Below, piece after piece: positions 26,855-35,784 of a stretch of 64,000 nt of DNA (its first letter is position 1; every line of letters starts with the position of its first letter). The position numbers and the translations under genes are program-made. The notes under the pieces are model-generated. The model was not told the DNA's origin. It saw only the letters and a list, made by a program, of their open reading frames with translations, and ran no database searches. Origin of the DNA: Wielerella bovis (GTDB taxonomy: Bacteria; Pseudomonadota; Gammaproteobacteria; Burkholderiales; Neisseriaceae); the NCBI RefSeq assembly GCF_022354465.1, contig NZ_CP092361.1, forward strand, positions 992,001-1,056,000, read 5' to 3'.

Positions 26855-28186
26855 ATGTTACACAACAAAAAAGTATTGGTCGCAGGATTGGGCGGTACGG
26901 GTGTGTCAGTGTTAGCGTATTGCGCGCATATTGGCGTGGACGCGGCGGCTTATGATGCGAATGTATCGGATAATCAACGCGTTGATTTAACAGATAAATT
27001 CCCAAAATTTCCCATTTTTTCAGGCAGCCTGAAAGATGCTTTGATGGGCTATGATGTGCTGGTGTTGAGTCCAGGGATTACGCGCAGGCAGCCTGAAATC
27101 CGTGCATTTGAAGAACGCGGCGGCAAAGTGGTCGGCGATGTGGCGATTTTGGCGGATATTCTGAAAAATCAATCGGATAAAATCATCGCCATCACGGGCA
27201 GCAACGGCAAAACCACCACCACCAGTTTGGTTGGGCACTTGTGTGAACGCGCAGGTTTGGACACAGTAGTGGCGGGCAATATCGGTACGCCTGTGTTGGA
27301 AGCATGGTTGGCGCGTGGCGGCAAGGCGGCGGATGTGTGGGTATTGGAATTGTCCAGTTTTCAATTGGAAACCACAGATGATTTGAATGCGGACGCGGCA
27401 GCGTGTTTGAATGTGTCGGAAGACCATTTGGACAGATACGATGATTTGTTGGATTATGCGCGCGCCAAAGACATGATTTTCAATGGAAAAGCGGTGCAGG
27501 TTTTGAATGCGGACGATGTGTTTTGCAGCGCGATGAAGCGTGAACATCGGACGGTAAAATATTTTTCATTAAATAAATCAACAGATTATTATTTGGACAC
27601 GGTTTCAGGCAGCCTGAAATGTGAAGGCGTTGATTTAATGCAGGAAAATGACATTTCTTTGCAGGGCAGCCACAATACGGCGAATGTGTTGGCGGCATTG
27701 GCTTTGTGTGAAAGCATTGGTTTGGCGCGTGAAGTTTTATTGAAAAATGTAAAAACATTCAAAGGTTTGCCGCACCGTGTGGAAAAAGTGGGTGAGAAAG
27801 ACGGCGTGATTTTTATTGACGACAGCAAAGGCACGAATGTGGGCGCAACGGTGGCGGCGATTGCGGGTTTGCGCGAAAAAATTTGGCTGATTGCGGGCGG
27901 CATGGGCAAGGGGCAGGATTTCACGCCTTTGCGCGATGTATTGCGCGGCAAGGCGAGAGCGGTGTTTTTGATTGGCGTGGACGCACCGAAAATTGCGCGT
28001 GATTTGGACGGCTGCGGCGTGGATTTGGTGTTTTGCGACACTTTGCCGCAAGCGGTGCAACAGGCGTTTGCGGCGGCGCAGTCGGGCGAGATTGTGTTGT
28101 TAAGTCCTGCGTGTGCGAGTTTTGATATGTTTAAGGGTTATGCTCATCGCGCGGAAGTGTTTGTGGACACGTTTAAGGCGTTGTGA
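26855..28186 (+). CDS. murD: UDP-N-acetylmuramoylalanine--D-glutamate ligase
   Basis: Cytoplasmic peptidoglycan precursor ligase adding D-Glu. The N-terminal Rossmann part ([18 protein letters not shown]) is followed by the ATP loop [13 protein letters not shown] at about residue 113, [13 protein letters not shown], the [13 protein letters not shown] segment, LPHRVEKV and the C-terminal [20 protein letters not shown]. At 443 residues it is normal length. Three full DUS copies lie inside the gene, read as GSLK or RQPE. No other mur genes are in view. Confidence 0.97.
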   Translation: MLHNKKVLVAGLGGTGVSVLAYCAHIGVDAAAYDANVSDNQRVDLTDKFPKFPIFSGSLKDALMGYDVLVLSPGITRRQPEIRAFEERGGKVVGDVAILADILKNQSDKIIAITGSNGKTTTTSLVGHLCERAGLDTVVAGNIGTPVLEAWLARGGKAADVWVLELSSFQLETTDDLNADAAACLNVSEDHLDRYDDLLDYARAKDMIFNGKAVQVLNADDVFCSAMKREHRTVKYFSLNKSTDYYLDTVSGSLKCEGVDLMQENDISLQGSHNTANVLAALALCESIGLAREVLLKNVKTFKGLPHRVEKVGEKDGVIFIDDSKGTNVGATVAAIAGLREKIWLIAGGMGKGQDFTPLRDVLRGKARAVFLIGVDAPKIARDLDGCGVDLVFCDTLPQAVQQAFAAAQSGEIVLLSPACASFDMFKGYAHRAEVFVDTFKAL

Positions 28187-28189
28187 TTT

Positions 28190-28237
28190 TTTCAGGCTGT
28201 CTTTACATTAAAACATTGTATTAGGCAGCCTGAAAAC
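28190..28237. terminator. DUS-based terminator after murD
   Basis: A degenerate DUS (TTTTTTCAGGCTGTCT) and a perfect AGGCAGCCTGAAAAC face each other just after the murD stop. Confidence 0.55.
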
Positions 28238-28327
28238 GTTAAATGTTGCAATAAAATGTTAGTTTTATTGACAGTTTCTAATTTAAAAAAACAAAATCTT
28301 ACTTTTCAATCATGGAAGGTCAAAAAT

Positions 28328-28696
28328 ATGAAAATGAAGCAGTTGGCAATCATCTCTTTGGTTTTTGCAAGTATTTCTGCGCACGCTGAATTTGTGGAAA
28401 ACATGCCAAGTAGTTCAGATATGCAGATGAATACGGTGCAAGCAACACAAAATATGCGCGATGGTTATCATGTTATTTTGGAAGGCTATATTACTGGTAG
28501 AGCTGGTCATGTGGATTCGGAAAAATTTTTCTTTAAAGATGAAACGGGTAGCTTGAAAGTGGAAATTGATGATGATGTGTGGCGTGGTCAAAAAGTTTCT
28601 CCACAAACTAAAGTACGCATTTGGGGTGAGGTAGACCGAGATTCTTTCAATCGCGCTATGGAAGTTGAAGTGGATAGATTGGAAATCATCCAATAA
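28328..28696 (+). CDS. YgiW/YdeI-family OB-fold periplasmic protein
   Basis: Small secreted protein of 122 residues from a stress-tolerance family (YgiW/YdeI, BOF domain). The signal is KQLAIISLVFASISAHA. The mature domain shows MRDGYHVILEGYITGRAG, KFFFKDETGSLKVEIDDDVWRG and KVRIWGEVDRD, the characteristic blocks of this OB fold. An upstream in-frame start at 28256 adds 24 residues without a good ribosome site; ATG 28328, with AAGGTC upstream, is preferred. Its 3' end overlaps by 11 bases the 3' end of the convergent DUF1653 gene. Confidence 0.88.
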   Translation: MKMKQLAIISLVFASISAHAEFVENMPSSSDMQMNTVQATQNMRDGYHVILEGYITGRAGHVDSEKFFFKDETGSLKVEIDDDVWRGQKVSPQTKVRIWGEVDRDSFNRAMEVEVDRLEIIQ

Positions 28697-28976
28697 TTCG
28701 TTTTTGAAGATATTTTAGGCAGCCTGAAAACATAAATTGGTTTTCAGGCTGCTGAAACGCTTGTACTAATTCAAACCGTGCTTGTGTGCCATTTTCGGTT
28801 TGCACCGTTTCGGCGAACATGGCGAGCGGTCGCACCCACACACCGTATTCGCCATACAAAGCGCGGTAAACCACCAGTTTTTCTTGCGTTTCGGAATGGG
28901 TGGCGATTTCCAACACTTCGTAGAGATTGCCTTTGTAATGGCGGTAGATGCCGCGTGGGATTTGGTTTTCTTGCAT
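28686..28976 (-). CDS. DUF1653 domain protein
   Basis: A 96-residue cytoplasmic protein. IPRGIYRHYKGNLYEVL, SETQEKLVVYRALYGEYG and VWVRPLAMFAETV are the full set of DUF1653 blocks (a small SH3-like barrel, role unknown). The core ends near residue 70. The last 20 residues are encoded by an inverted DUS pair (PENQFMFSGCLK), so the natural C-terminus has been extended across a terminator-like sequence. It is convergent with the YgiW-family gene. Confidence 0.85.
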   Translation of the reverse strand: MQENQIPRGIYRHYKGNLYEVLEIATHSETQEKLVVYRALYGEYGVWVRPLAMFAETVQTENGTQARFELVQAFQQPENQFMFSGCLKYLQKRIIG

Positions 28977-28992
28977 GTTTTTTTCCTTTTAT

Positions 28993-29076
28993 TTGTAGGG
29001 TGCGTACTACGCACCGAAATTCAGGCAGCCTGAAATAAAATGGTGGGGAAGTTGGTGCGTGGTATGCACCCTATGC
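28993..29076. repeat. GGGTGCGTNNTACGCACC inverted repeat
   Basis: GTAGGGTGCGTACTACGCACC (28996-29016) and GGTGCGTGGTATGCACCCTA (29055-29074) are related palindromes enclosing a DUS. No reading frame is present. Confidence 0.45.
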
Positions 29077-29103
29077 GGATTGTCTGAAAATGAGTTAGAA
29101 CAT

Positions 29104-29148
29104 GAGAAAAGCCCATGCCACATTATTATTTTTAAGTAGCATGGGCTT
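29104..29148 (-). terminator. Rho-independent terminator of the small RNA/peptide locus
   Basis: Read on the minus strand, AAGCCCATGC and GCATGGGCTT pair over ten bases and are followed by TTTTCTC. Unlike most terminators in the window it contains no DUS, which suggests a dedicated transcription unit from the minus strand. Confidence 0.7.
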
Positions 29149-29156
29149 AACAAATT

Positions 29157-29268
29157 CGGTGAGGGTGGAAGGACTTTAACCTTCGGCTAAACTATTGGTA
29201 ATAACAAAAGATTGTACTGCTGATGTCCCGTCAGTTTGGTTTGTCATTATTACAATGAAAACACCCTC
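29157..29268 (-). ncRNA. Candidate structured RNA with tRNA-like ends
   Basis: Read on the minus strand, GAGGGTG (29268-29262) pairs with CACCCTC (29167-29161). The latter is directly preceded by a five-pair stem with a seven-base loop (GAAGG TTAAAGT CCTTC), and is followed by A and CCG. This is the geometry of a tRNA acceptor stem and T arm. Inside lie two more hairpins (TCATT/AATGA and CTGA/TCAG with the loop CGGGACA). The T loop departs from TTCRANY and the centre is long, so it is not a normal tRNA. It could be a tRNA-derived RNA, a structured 3' untranslated region, or chance. A terminator follows 9 bases later. Confidence 0.35.
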
Positions 29269-29347
29269 AGTTAGCCACAAAGCCAAAACCTACCATCGCA
29301 CCAATACTAGATATAGTAACATTGAGAATTGACCATACAGTTGCCAT
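29267..29347 (-). CDS. 26-residue hydrophobic peptide (candidate)
   Basis: ATG at 29347-29345 is preceded by a perfect GGAGG with a five-base spacer, one of the best ribosome sites in the window. The peptide begins MATVWSILNVTISSIG and is a single hydrophobic helix ending FVAN. The same frame is open upstream to 29581, giving a possible 104-residue protein, but that longer form begins within a palindromic repeat and includes a DUS. The stop lies on the first bases of the structured RNA candidate. Size and hydrophobicity resemble type I toxin peptides, but no homologue is recognised. Confidence 0.4.
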   Translation of the reverse strand: MATVWSILNVTISSIGAMVGFGFVAN

Positions 29348-29557
29348 TGAAACCTCCATTCCTAATTCCAATTTATCGGTTGAAAAAGCAATTTTGGGTG
29401 TAATGCCATACTGATTTAGGACATTCTTGACAGTACTACCTATTGTTATTAAACCCCAATTCTTTATGTTAATTATGTCGGATATTTTACCACGAAAAAT
29501 TTTACTTCGTAAAAACCGAATACTCATTGCTACATGATTTTCAGGCAGCCTGAAAAT

Positions 29558-29625
29558 GTAGCTTGGGTCTTGACCCAACATTACGCGCCATTATCGCCCA
29601 ATGTTGGGTTTGCAACCCAATCTAC
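29558..29625. repeat. GTAG...CTAC palindrome
   Basis: GTAGCTTGGGTCTTGACCC (29558-29576) and a region ending GGGTTTGCAACCCAATCTAC (29606-29625) are complementary arms of a 68-bp palindrome, of the same general form as the one at 37096-37161. It lies just after the stop of the FAD/Fe-S oxidoreductase. Confidence 0.55.
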
Positions 29626-29630
29626 CATTT

Positions 29631-32600
29631 TTACAACATCACCCTTTCAATCCCCCCATTATTCGCCTTTTCCACAAATTCATTTTGCCAATTTTCGCCT
29701 AAAATTTTCTTCGCCATTTCAATCACAATGTAATCCGCAGGCAAATTATTGTCGTCCGAATAGCGGCTCAAACCTTGCAAACACGCTGGACACGATGTCA
29801 GCATTTTCACAGGTTCGCCTTCGGGCAACTGCTTCAAATTTTTGGCGATTTCTTCCTGTTTGCGGAATTTCACTTGCGTGGCGATGTCGGGGCGTTTCAC
29901 CGCAAACATACCGCTTTCGCCACAACAACGGTCGCTGTTGACCACGTTTTGTCCCATTAAGGCACTTGCCAATTTCGCGCCGTCCATGCTCTTAATCGGC
30001 GTATGGCAAGGGTTGTGGTACAAATACTGTTGCCCCTTAACCCCTTCTAATTGAATGCCTTTTTCCAACAAAAATTCGTGAATGTCCACAATGCGGCTGT
30101 TCGGGAAAATGTCTTCAAAACGATAACCTGCCAATGAGTCGTAACACGTTCCGCAACTCACGACAATCGTTTTAATGTCCAAATAATTCAAGGTGTTCGC
30201 CATGCGATGGAACAACACTCGGTTTTCCGTAACCATTTGTGTGGCCTTGTCTTTGTCGCCACCCGCATTTTGCGGATAACCACAACACAAATAGCTCGGC
30301 GGCAACACCGTTTGCACACCTGCGTGGTACAACATCGCTTGCGTGGCTAAACCCACTTGCGAAAACAGTTTTTCCGAACCACAACCAGGGAAATAGAACA
30401 CCGCTTCCGCATCTTCGCCCACTTGCGGATTGCGAATAATCGGAATGGTTTTGCTGTCTTCAATATTCAGCAGGGCGCGAGACGTTTTCAACGGCACATG
30501 GCGCGGCAAAGGTCGGTTGATGAAATGCACAACTTGTTCTTGAATATGCGCTTTTTGCGTGGTGGCTTTGGGGGCGGCTTTTTGTTTATTCGCACCCACA
30601 TTGAATTTTTGCGCCAAATCGTAGCCCAAATTTTGCAATTTAAAGCCCGTTTCCGCCACGCCTTTACGCAGGATTTTGACCGCAGTCGGGTCTTTCGCGT
30701 TGAGCAAAGCCATGCCTGCTGCCACCGCAGGATTGAATTTCGCCTTGCCCGATTTTTTCAAAAAGGCGCGAATGTCCACCGTTACATCGCCAAAATCAAT
30801 TTTCACGGGACACGGTTTCACGCAACGATGACACACCGTGCAATGGTCGCCAATATTGCCTAATTCATGGAAATGTTTCAGCGACACGCCGCGCCGCGTT
30901 TGCTCTTCATACAAAAACGCTTCGGCAAGCAAACCCACGCCCAAAATTTTATTTCTTGGCGAATACAACAAGTTGGCGCGTGGAACATGGGTTGAGCAAA
31001 CGGGTTTACATTTGCCACAACGCAAACAATCTTTCACGGCATGGGTAATCCGCCCCAAAGCCGATTGTTCCATAATCAGGCTTTCAAAGCCCAATAATTC
31101 AAACGATGGCGTGTAGGCGTTACGCAAATCCGCGCCTTTCATCAATTTGCCGCGATTGAAATTGCCTTTCGGGTCAATGCGTTGTTTGTAATCCCAAAAC
31201 GGCTGCATTTCTTCATCGGTCATAAACTCCAATTTGGTGATGCCGATGCCGTGTTCGCCCGAAATCACACCGTTCAGGCTGCGTGCCAATTTCATAATCC
31301 GCGCAACGGCATGATGTGCCGTTTGCAACATTTCATAATCGTCTGAATTAACAGGGATATTGGTGTGAACATTGCCGTCGCCCGCGTGCATGTGCAGGGC
31401 AACGAACACGCGACCGCGCACGGTTTTGGCGTGGATTTTGCCCAAACCTGCCATGATTTTCGTGTCGGCTTGGCTGCTGAAAATGTCTTCCAAAGGCTTC
31501 ATGATGTCTTCTTTGACCGACACACGCAGCCTGAAATCACGGAATGCAATAAAGCAACTTGCCGCAAAATCCGCTTCGGGCGTAACCACGATTTCTTTGG
31601 GATAACGTTTTGAATATTCAGACAAAGGCGCGTCCAAATTGTCCAACAGCCATTGCCAACGTGCTTGTACCGCATGCACAAAATCCAGCGCGTGTTTGGC
31701 GCGGTCGCCCAATAATTCGTGTTTGGGCAAATCGCTGTCCAGTTGTTCAACGGGCAGGCTGCCTGAAAGATAATCGGACAAGGCGGCACACAATTTCAGC
31801 TTGTTTTGAATGGATAATTCAATGTTGATGCGTTCAATGCCGTCCGAATATTCGCCCAATCTTTCCAATGGAATAACCACGTCTTCGTTGATTTTAAAGG
31901 CGTTGGTGTGGCGCGCAATGGCGGCGGTTCGGCTGCGGTCTAACCAGAATGTTTTGCGTTGTTCGGGCGACACGGCAATGAAGCCTTCGCCATCACGCGC
32001 GTTTGCCAATTTGATGATGTGTTCGCAGGCTGCCACGACTTCATTTTCATCGTCCGAAACCAAATCCGCCAACAAAACCATTTTCGGGCGACCTTTGCCA
32101 GCCGCTTTGGTGGCGTAACCGACCGCGCGGACGTATCGCCAATCCAAATGTTCCAAACCTGCCAATTTAACCGTTTGATGTGAAAGCATATAATCGCGGA
32201 TTTCCACAATGGACGGCGTGGCGTTGGCAACCGTGCCGAAAAATTCCAGACACACGGTGCGAATGTGCGCGGGCATGCGGTGCAACACGAATGCGACACT
32301 CGTGATGATGCCGTCCGTGCCTTCTTTTTGCACGGCTGGCAAACCGCTCAAAAATTTGTCGGTAACGTCTTTGCCCAAACCGACTTTGCGGAACAGGCTG
32401 CCTGAAATTTCCAAACGCTCGGTTTTGGCAATGGTTTCGCCATCGTCTTTCAAAGTGTGTACGTCAAACAGGGCGACTTCTTCGTCATGGATTTTGCCGA
32501 AATTGTGTTTAACACGTTCAATTTTCAGCCATTCTCCTTGTGCATTGACCATTTTCCACCAAGCGAGATTGTCCAAAGCGGTGCCCCACAATACGGCTTT

Positions 32601-33470
32601 TTTGCCGCCTGCGTTCATGGCAACGTTGCCGCCCACGCACGATGCGTCTGCGGAAGTCGGGTCTACGGCAAACACGAGTTTGGCGGCAGACGCGGTTTCT
32701 TCTACGCGGCGCGTTACCACACCTGCGCCGCAATGGATAATCGGGTGTTTGCCTTCCAAACCTGCCAGTTCAACGTATTCCACGCCATTGTGTTTGTCCA
32801 ATTTTTCTGTGTTGATGACGGCAGACATCGCGTCTAATGGGACTGCGCCGCCTGTGTAACCTGTGCCACCACCGCGTGGGATAATGGTCAAATCCAATTC
32901 AATCAGGGCGCGGACAAGTGGCGCGATTTCCTGTTCGGTATCGGGATTGATGACAACAAAGGGGTATTCCACGCGCCAGTCGGTCGCATCGGTAACGTGG
33001 GTAACGCGCGCCAAGCCGTCAAACATGATGTTGTGTTTTTTCGTGATTTTGGACAAACGCGCCATGATTTGTTCACGTTTGAGTTTGGTTGCAGCAAAAC
33101 TGTGTTCAAATCTGTTTACGGCACTTTCGGCAGCCTGAACCAATTTCAAAACATCGGAATTATCATCACGGCGTTTGTTGATTTCCTGTAAACGATGGTG
33201 CATGGCTTCTACCAACGCGGTCAGACGTTTGGGATTTTCTAGCAAATCATCAATTAAATATGGATTGCGTATTACCACCCAAATATCACCCAATACTTCA
33301 AACAACATGCGCGCAGAACGTCCTGTTTTGCGTTGTTGGCGCAAGGTTTCCAAAATTTGCCATGCGTGTTCGCCCAATAAACGGCTGATAATTTCTTTGT
33401 CAGAATAAGATGTGTAGTTGTAGGGAATTTCGCGGATACGTTGGTCTGGTGTATACGTTATGGCGGTCAT
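29631..33470 (-). CDS. FAD-linked oxidase fused to Fe-S/CCG oxidoreductase (DUF3683 type)
   Basis: A giant 1279-residue flavo-iron-sulfur dehydrogenase of the D-lactate/glycolate/2-hydroxyacid type. Order: DUF3683-like N-terminus ([14 protein letters not shown]), FAD-binding PCMH domain ([29 protein letters not shown] near residue 200), FAD-oxidase C-terminal domain with [14 protein letters not shown] near 695, two 4Fe-4S motifs ([11 protein letters not shown] near 800 and [12 protein letters not shown] near 880), then two CCG domains ([10 protein letters not shown] near 1060, CCGESGMF near 1180). It should feed electrons to the quinone pool. The substrate cannot be read from the sequence. 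No partner gene is adjacent. Confidence 0.9.
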   Translation of the reverse strand: MTAITYTPDQRIREIPYNYTSYSDKEIISRLLGEHAWQILETLRQQRKTGRSARMLFEVLGDIWVVIRNPYLIDDLLENPKRLTALVEAMHHRLQEINKRRDDNSDVLKLVQAAESAVNRFEHSFAATKLKREQIMARLSKITKKHNIMFDGLARVTHVTDATDWRVEYPFVVINPDTEQEIAPLVRALIELDLTIIPRGGGTGYTGGAVPLDAMSAVINTEKLDKHNGVEYVELAGLEGKHPIIHCGAGVVTRRVEETASAAKLVFAVDPTSADASCVGGNVAMNAGGKKAVLWGTALDNLAWWKMVNAQGEWLKIERVKHNFGKIHDEEVALFDVHTLKDDGETIAKTERLEISGSLFRKVGLGKDVTDKFLSGLPAVQKEGTDGIITSVAFVLHRMPAHIRTVCLEFFGTVANATPSIVEIRDYMLSHQTVKLAGLEHLDWRYVRAVGYATKAAGKGRPKMVLLADLVSDDENEVVAACEHIIKLANARDGEGFIAVSPEQRKTFWLDRSRTAAIARHTNAFKINEDVVIPLERLGEYSDGIERINIELSIQNKLKLCAALSDYLSGSLPVEQLDSDLPKHELLGDRAKHALDFVHAVQARWQWLLDNLDAPLSEYSKRYPKEIVVTPEADFAASCFIAFRDFRLRVSVKEDIMKPLEDIFSSQADTKIMAGLGKIHAKTVRGRVFVALHMHAGDGNVHTNIPVNSDDYEMLQTAHHAVARIMKLARSLNGVISGEHGIGITKLEFMTDEEMQPFWDYKQRIDPKGNFNRGKLMKGADLRNAYTPSFELLGFESLIMEQSALGRITHAVKDCLRCGKCKPVCSTHVPRANLLYSPRNKILGVGLLAEAFLYEEQTRRGVSLKHFHELGNIGDHCTVCHRCVKPCPVKIDFGDVTVDIRAFLKKSGKAKFNPAVAAGMALLNAKDPTAVKILRKGVAETGFKLQNLGYDLAQKFNVGANKQKAAPKATTQKAHIQEQVVHFINRPLPRHVPLKTSRALLNIEDSKTIPIIRNPQVGEDAEAVFYFPGCGSEKLFSQVGLATQAMLYHAGVQTVLPPSYLCCGYPQNAGGDKDKATQMVTENRVLFHRMANTLNYLDIKTIVVSCGTCYDSLAGYRFEDIFPNSRIVDIHEFLLEKGIQLEGVKGQQYLYHNPCHTPIKSMDGAKLASALMGQNVVNSDRCCGESGMFAVKRPDIATQVKFRKQEEIAKNLKQLPEGEPVKMLTSCPACLQGLSRYSDDNNLPADYIVIEMAKKILGENWQNEFVEKANNGGIERVML

Positions 33471-33642
33471 GATGCGTTCCTTTGTTTATTGTCATTGATG
33501 TGGTTTAGACTATATTTGGATGGCAGCCTGAAAATGAGATGGGGCAAATGATTAGATTTAACGAGACAAGGCACGTTGGGAGGCTAATTCCGTTCGGTTA
33601 AGTATCATTCACTATACATTCTAACGTAAAATAATCTTTCAT

Positions 33643-33687
33643 AGGCAGCCTGAAAACAGAAATATAAATTTTTCAGGCTGCTTTTTT
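33643..33687. terminator. Inverted DUS pair in a 275-bp gene-free stretch
   Basis: AGGCAGCCTGAAAA and TTTTTCAGGCTGCTTTTTT pair across about 14 bases. The surrounding region 33471-33745 has no convincing gene, only AT-rich DNA and one more DUS near 33523. Confidence 0.55.
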
Positions 33688-33789
33688 ATAACAGTATTTG
33701 CATATACGGTATATGCTTCACATATTTTTTAATAGCAAAAACCTTTATAGGTGTAGAATTAAATAAACGGTACACACAGGAGAACAGTT

Positions 33790-34092
33790 ATGGCTTATTC
33801 ACAAGATTATCGCCAAATGATTTTAGAAAAATTAAATTCGGGTTACAGCTACCGTGAATTGGCAGCGGAATATGGCATCAGTCGCAGTACCATTCAACTA
33901 TGGAAAAAATGCATTGAACGTAAACCCTACCCCAAAAGAACCAATAAAATCAATGATGAATTATTGCGAAAAGACGTAGAACAATTTCCTGATGATTTTC
34001 AAAGAGAACGCGCTGTTCGCTTTAACTGTTCACAAAGAGCCATTGGTGTGGCACTTAAACGGCTAAAAATCACTCAAAAAAAAGATTCTTAA
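33790..34092 (+). CDS. IS630-family transposase, helix-turn-helix part (orfA)
   Basis: The 100-residue frame is the DNA-binding half of the transposase: DYRQMILEKLNSGYSYRELAAEYGISRSTIQLWKK is a textbook helix-turn-helix, followed by a second helical unit (NCSQRAIGVALKRLKITQKK). ATG has CAGGAG eight bases upstream. The frame ends just after eight A (34076-34083). The catalytic part continues in another frame, which is reached if one A is removed or the ribosome shifts by +1. Confidence 0.85.
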   Translation: MAYSQDYRQMILEKLNSGYSYRELAAEYGISRSTIQLWKKCIERKPYPKRTNKINDELLRKDVEQFPDDFQRERAVRFNCSQRAIGVALKRLKITQKKDS

Positions 34093-34627
34093 ACACCCCA
34101 AAGCTCAACCCGAAACAATTGAACAATTTCTCTCATTAAAACAACAGTATGAGCAAGAGAAACGTCCTATTGTTTATATTGATGAAAGTGGTTTTAAAAA
34201 CCAAACTTATCGTCCTTATGCCTATGCGCCAAGAGGACAAGTTTGTCATGGCAATCACAACTGGCAAATCAAAAACACAACCAATGCCATTGGCGCACTG
34301 TACCAAAATCAATTGATTGCAGTGGGTTTGTATGAATTCAGCATCAATTCAGATGTGTTTTATTCATGGGTTCAAAACGTTTTACTGCCACAATTACCAC
34401 CTAACAGTGTTTTGGTTATGGATAATGCGACTTTTCACAAACGCCAGGACATTCAAGAGCTTATTGTTTTATCAGGGCATGTGATTTTATGGTTACCGCC
34501 ATACTGTCCTGATTTGAATTTAATTGAGCACACTTGGGCTTGGATTAAACATTTACGTCAAGATTGGTTATTGGATTGCATTCACTCTTTGTTTTTTTAT
34601 TTTACTTGGTTGTGTACCGAATTTTAA
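34082..34627 (+). CDS. IS630-family transposase, catalytic part (orfB, reached by frameshift)
   Basis: This frame is open from the A8 run and reads ILKHPKAQPETIEQF, then the DDE residues: D in IVYIDESGF (about residue 30), D in VLVMDNATFHKR, and E in PDLNLIEHTWAWIKH. The C-terminal end (LLDCIHSLFFYF) is near the usual length. It has no start codon or ribosome site at its beginning, so expression needs a shift at the A8 run or slippage by RNA polymerase. Fused with orfA the protein would have about 278 residues. It may be functional or a one-base null. Confidence 0.78.
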   Translation, partial: KILKHPKAQPETIEQFLSLKQQYEQEKRPIVYIDESGFKNQTYRPYAYAPRGQVCHGNHNWQIKNTTNAIGALYQNQLIAVGLYEFSINSDVFYSWVQNVLLPQLPPNSVLVMDNATFHKRQDIQELIVLSGHVILWLPPYCPDLNLIEHTWAWIKHLRQDWLLDCIHSLFFYFTWLCTEF

Positions 34628-34650
34628 TTTCTTTATCTATACAAAACTTA

Positions 34651-34680
34651 AAATGGTAGGTTAGATTTTTGAATCCTATA
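34651..34680. repeat. Degenerate GTAGGTNGGATT palindrome
   Basis: TGGTAGGTTAGATTTTTGAA followed by TCCTA is a degenerate copy of the short palindromes near 22565 and 26766. Confidence 0.4.
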
Positions 34681-34700
34681 TTTTTCAAATAATTGTTTTG

Positions 34701-34789
34701 TAGTGGATTCAATTTAAATCAGGACAAGGCGACAGCGACCGCCGTGTACACCGAGTACATAAGGAAGCTGGCAACGCTGTACTAGTTTA
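34701..34789. repeat. Correia-like element cut by IS982
   Basis: TAGTGGATTCAATTTAAATC begins the copy (the leading TA is changed) and it runs through AGGACAAGGCGACAGCG and GGCAACGCTGTACTAG before stopping exactly at the IS982 left end. The remaining 18 or so bases of the right end are not found beyond the IS, which indicates a deletion after insertion or a non-simple event. Confidence 0.8.
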
Positions 34790-35784
34790 ACGCGAACTCG
34801 GGATAAGAAATTTCATAAAAATTAAAGGGCAAACGTGATAATCTATTGTTTGCACACAACCAAGTATCACGAAAGCCCTTTAACATGGATTATCTTACCG
34901 CACTTTTCTGCCAAATTGATGATTTTTGCAAAGAATTTGAACCCAAATTCAATAGCAAATTGATTAAAAACAATAAAATTCGTAATAGACCAAGTTGTAT
35001 CAGTACCGCAGAAATCATGACCGTACTGATTGCTTTTCATCAATATCGCATGCGTGATTTCAAAACCTATTACCAATGGCAAGTCCAATCCATTTGGCAG
35101 CGAGACTGCCCCAATATGCCCAGCTACAACCGCTTTTTGGAACTGGCTACACGAGCCTTACCTGCTATGTTGGTATTTTTAACCACCCAAATGGGCAAAT
35201 GCACAGGTATAGGTGTGGTGGATTCAACCACTTTGTCGGTTTGCCACAATCGCCGTATTCACTCGCATAAAGTGTTTAAAAACATCGCGCAAAGGGGCAA
35301 AAGCAGTACAGGCTGGTTTTACGGTTTCAAATTGCATGCGGTATTTAACCACTTGGGTGAGCTGGTCAATTTTTGCTTAACCGCAGGCAATGTGGATGAC
35401 CGTCAAGGTTTAAAACAAATGGCAAAGCACCTATTCGGCATTTTGGTGGCGGATAGGGGCTATATTGGAAAAGATTTAAGTGATTGGCTTAAAGAGAAAT
35501 ATGGCATTACTTTACTAACGGGTATCAAAAAAGGCATGAAACCCAAACAATACACAAGTGAGCAGAAAAAGCTGCTTAAAAAACGTGGTGTTATAGAAAC
35601 CATTTTTGGGCAACTGAAAAATTTGTGTCAAATTGAACATACTCGGCATCGTTTGGAGCGTGGTTTTATCTTGAATTTGATTTCAGGTTTGACTGCCTAT
35701 TGCCTGTTTCCTTATAAGCCAATGATGTTTGGAAAAAAGTCTTTGTTACCAATGAAGTAAGAAAGACTTATCCCGAGTTCGCGT
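34790..35784 (+). mobile_element. IS982-family insertion sequence
   Basis: A 995-bp element with perfect 18-bp terminal inverted repeats ACGCGAACTCGGGATAAG (34790-34807, complement 35767-35784) and one intact transposase gene. The left end lies in a Correia-like repeat. The right end touches the stop codon of the minus-strand gene at 35784. I see no clear target duplication. Confidence 0.92.
34885..35760 (+). CDS. IS982-family transposase
   Basis: DDE transposase of 291 residues. Catalytic signature: VVDSTTLSVCHNRRIHSHKVF (first Asp near residue 110), LVADRGYIGKDL (second Asp) and KKRGVIETIFGQLKNLCQIEHTRHRL (Glu). The N-terminal part has the ISTAEIMTVLIAFHQ helices of this family. An in-frame start at 34846 exists, but ATG 34885 lies after the terminal repeat and fits other members. 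The frame is intact, so the element may be active. Confidence 0.92.
   Translation: MDYLTALFCQIDDFCKEFEPKFNSKLIKNNKIRNRPSCISTAEIMTVLIAFHQYRMRDFKTYYQWQVQSIWQRDCPNMPSYNRFLELATRALPAMLVFLTTQMGKCTGIGVVDSTTLSVCHNRRIHSHKVFKNIAQRGKSSTGWFYGFKLHAVFNHLGELVNFCLTAGNVDDRQGLKQMAKHLFGILVADRGYIGKDLSDWLKEKYGITLLTGIKKGMKPKQYTSEQKKLLKKRGVIETIFGQLKNLCQIEHTRHRLERGFILNLISGLTAYCLFPYKPMMFGKKSLLPMK

Larger units (their letters stand above)
33746..34641 (+). mobile_element. IS630-family insertion sequence
   Basis: About 0.9 kb with imperfect terminal inverted repeats: left TATAGGTGTAGAATTAAATA continuing to CGGTACACA, right reading inward TATAGATAAAGAAATTAAAA continuing to CGGTACACA. TA at both edges fits IS630/Tc1-mariner TA targeting. 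It contains two overlapping reading frames for the transposase. The ends share TATAG with the Correia-like repeats. Confidence 0.8.

Noticed and set aside
29157-29268. Ordinary tRNA gene
   Set aside because: Acceptor and T-arm geometry is present, but the T loop lacks the TTCRANY pattern, the 3' end is CCG and not CCA, and the D and anticodon arms are irregular, so only a tRNA-like candidate is claimed.
30357-30863. 168-codon plus-strand frame within the FAD/Fe-S oxidoreductase gene
   Set aside because: It lies fully antisense to a 1279-residue protein with unbroken domain matches, and its composition (His/Arg/Phe-rich) is typical of antisense frames.
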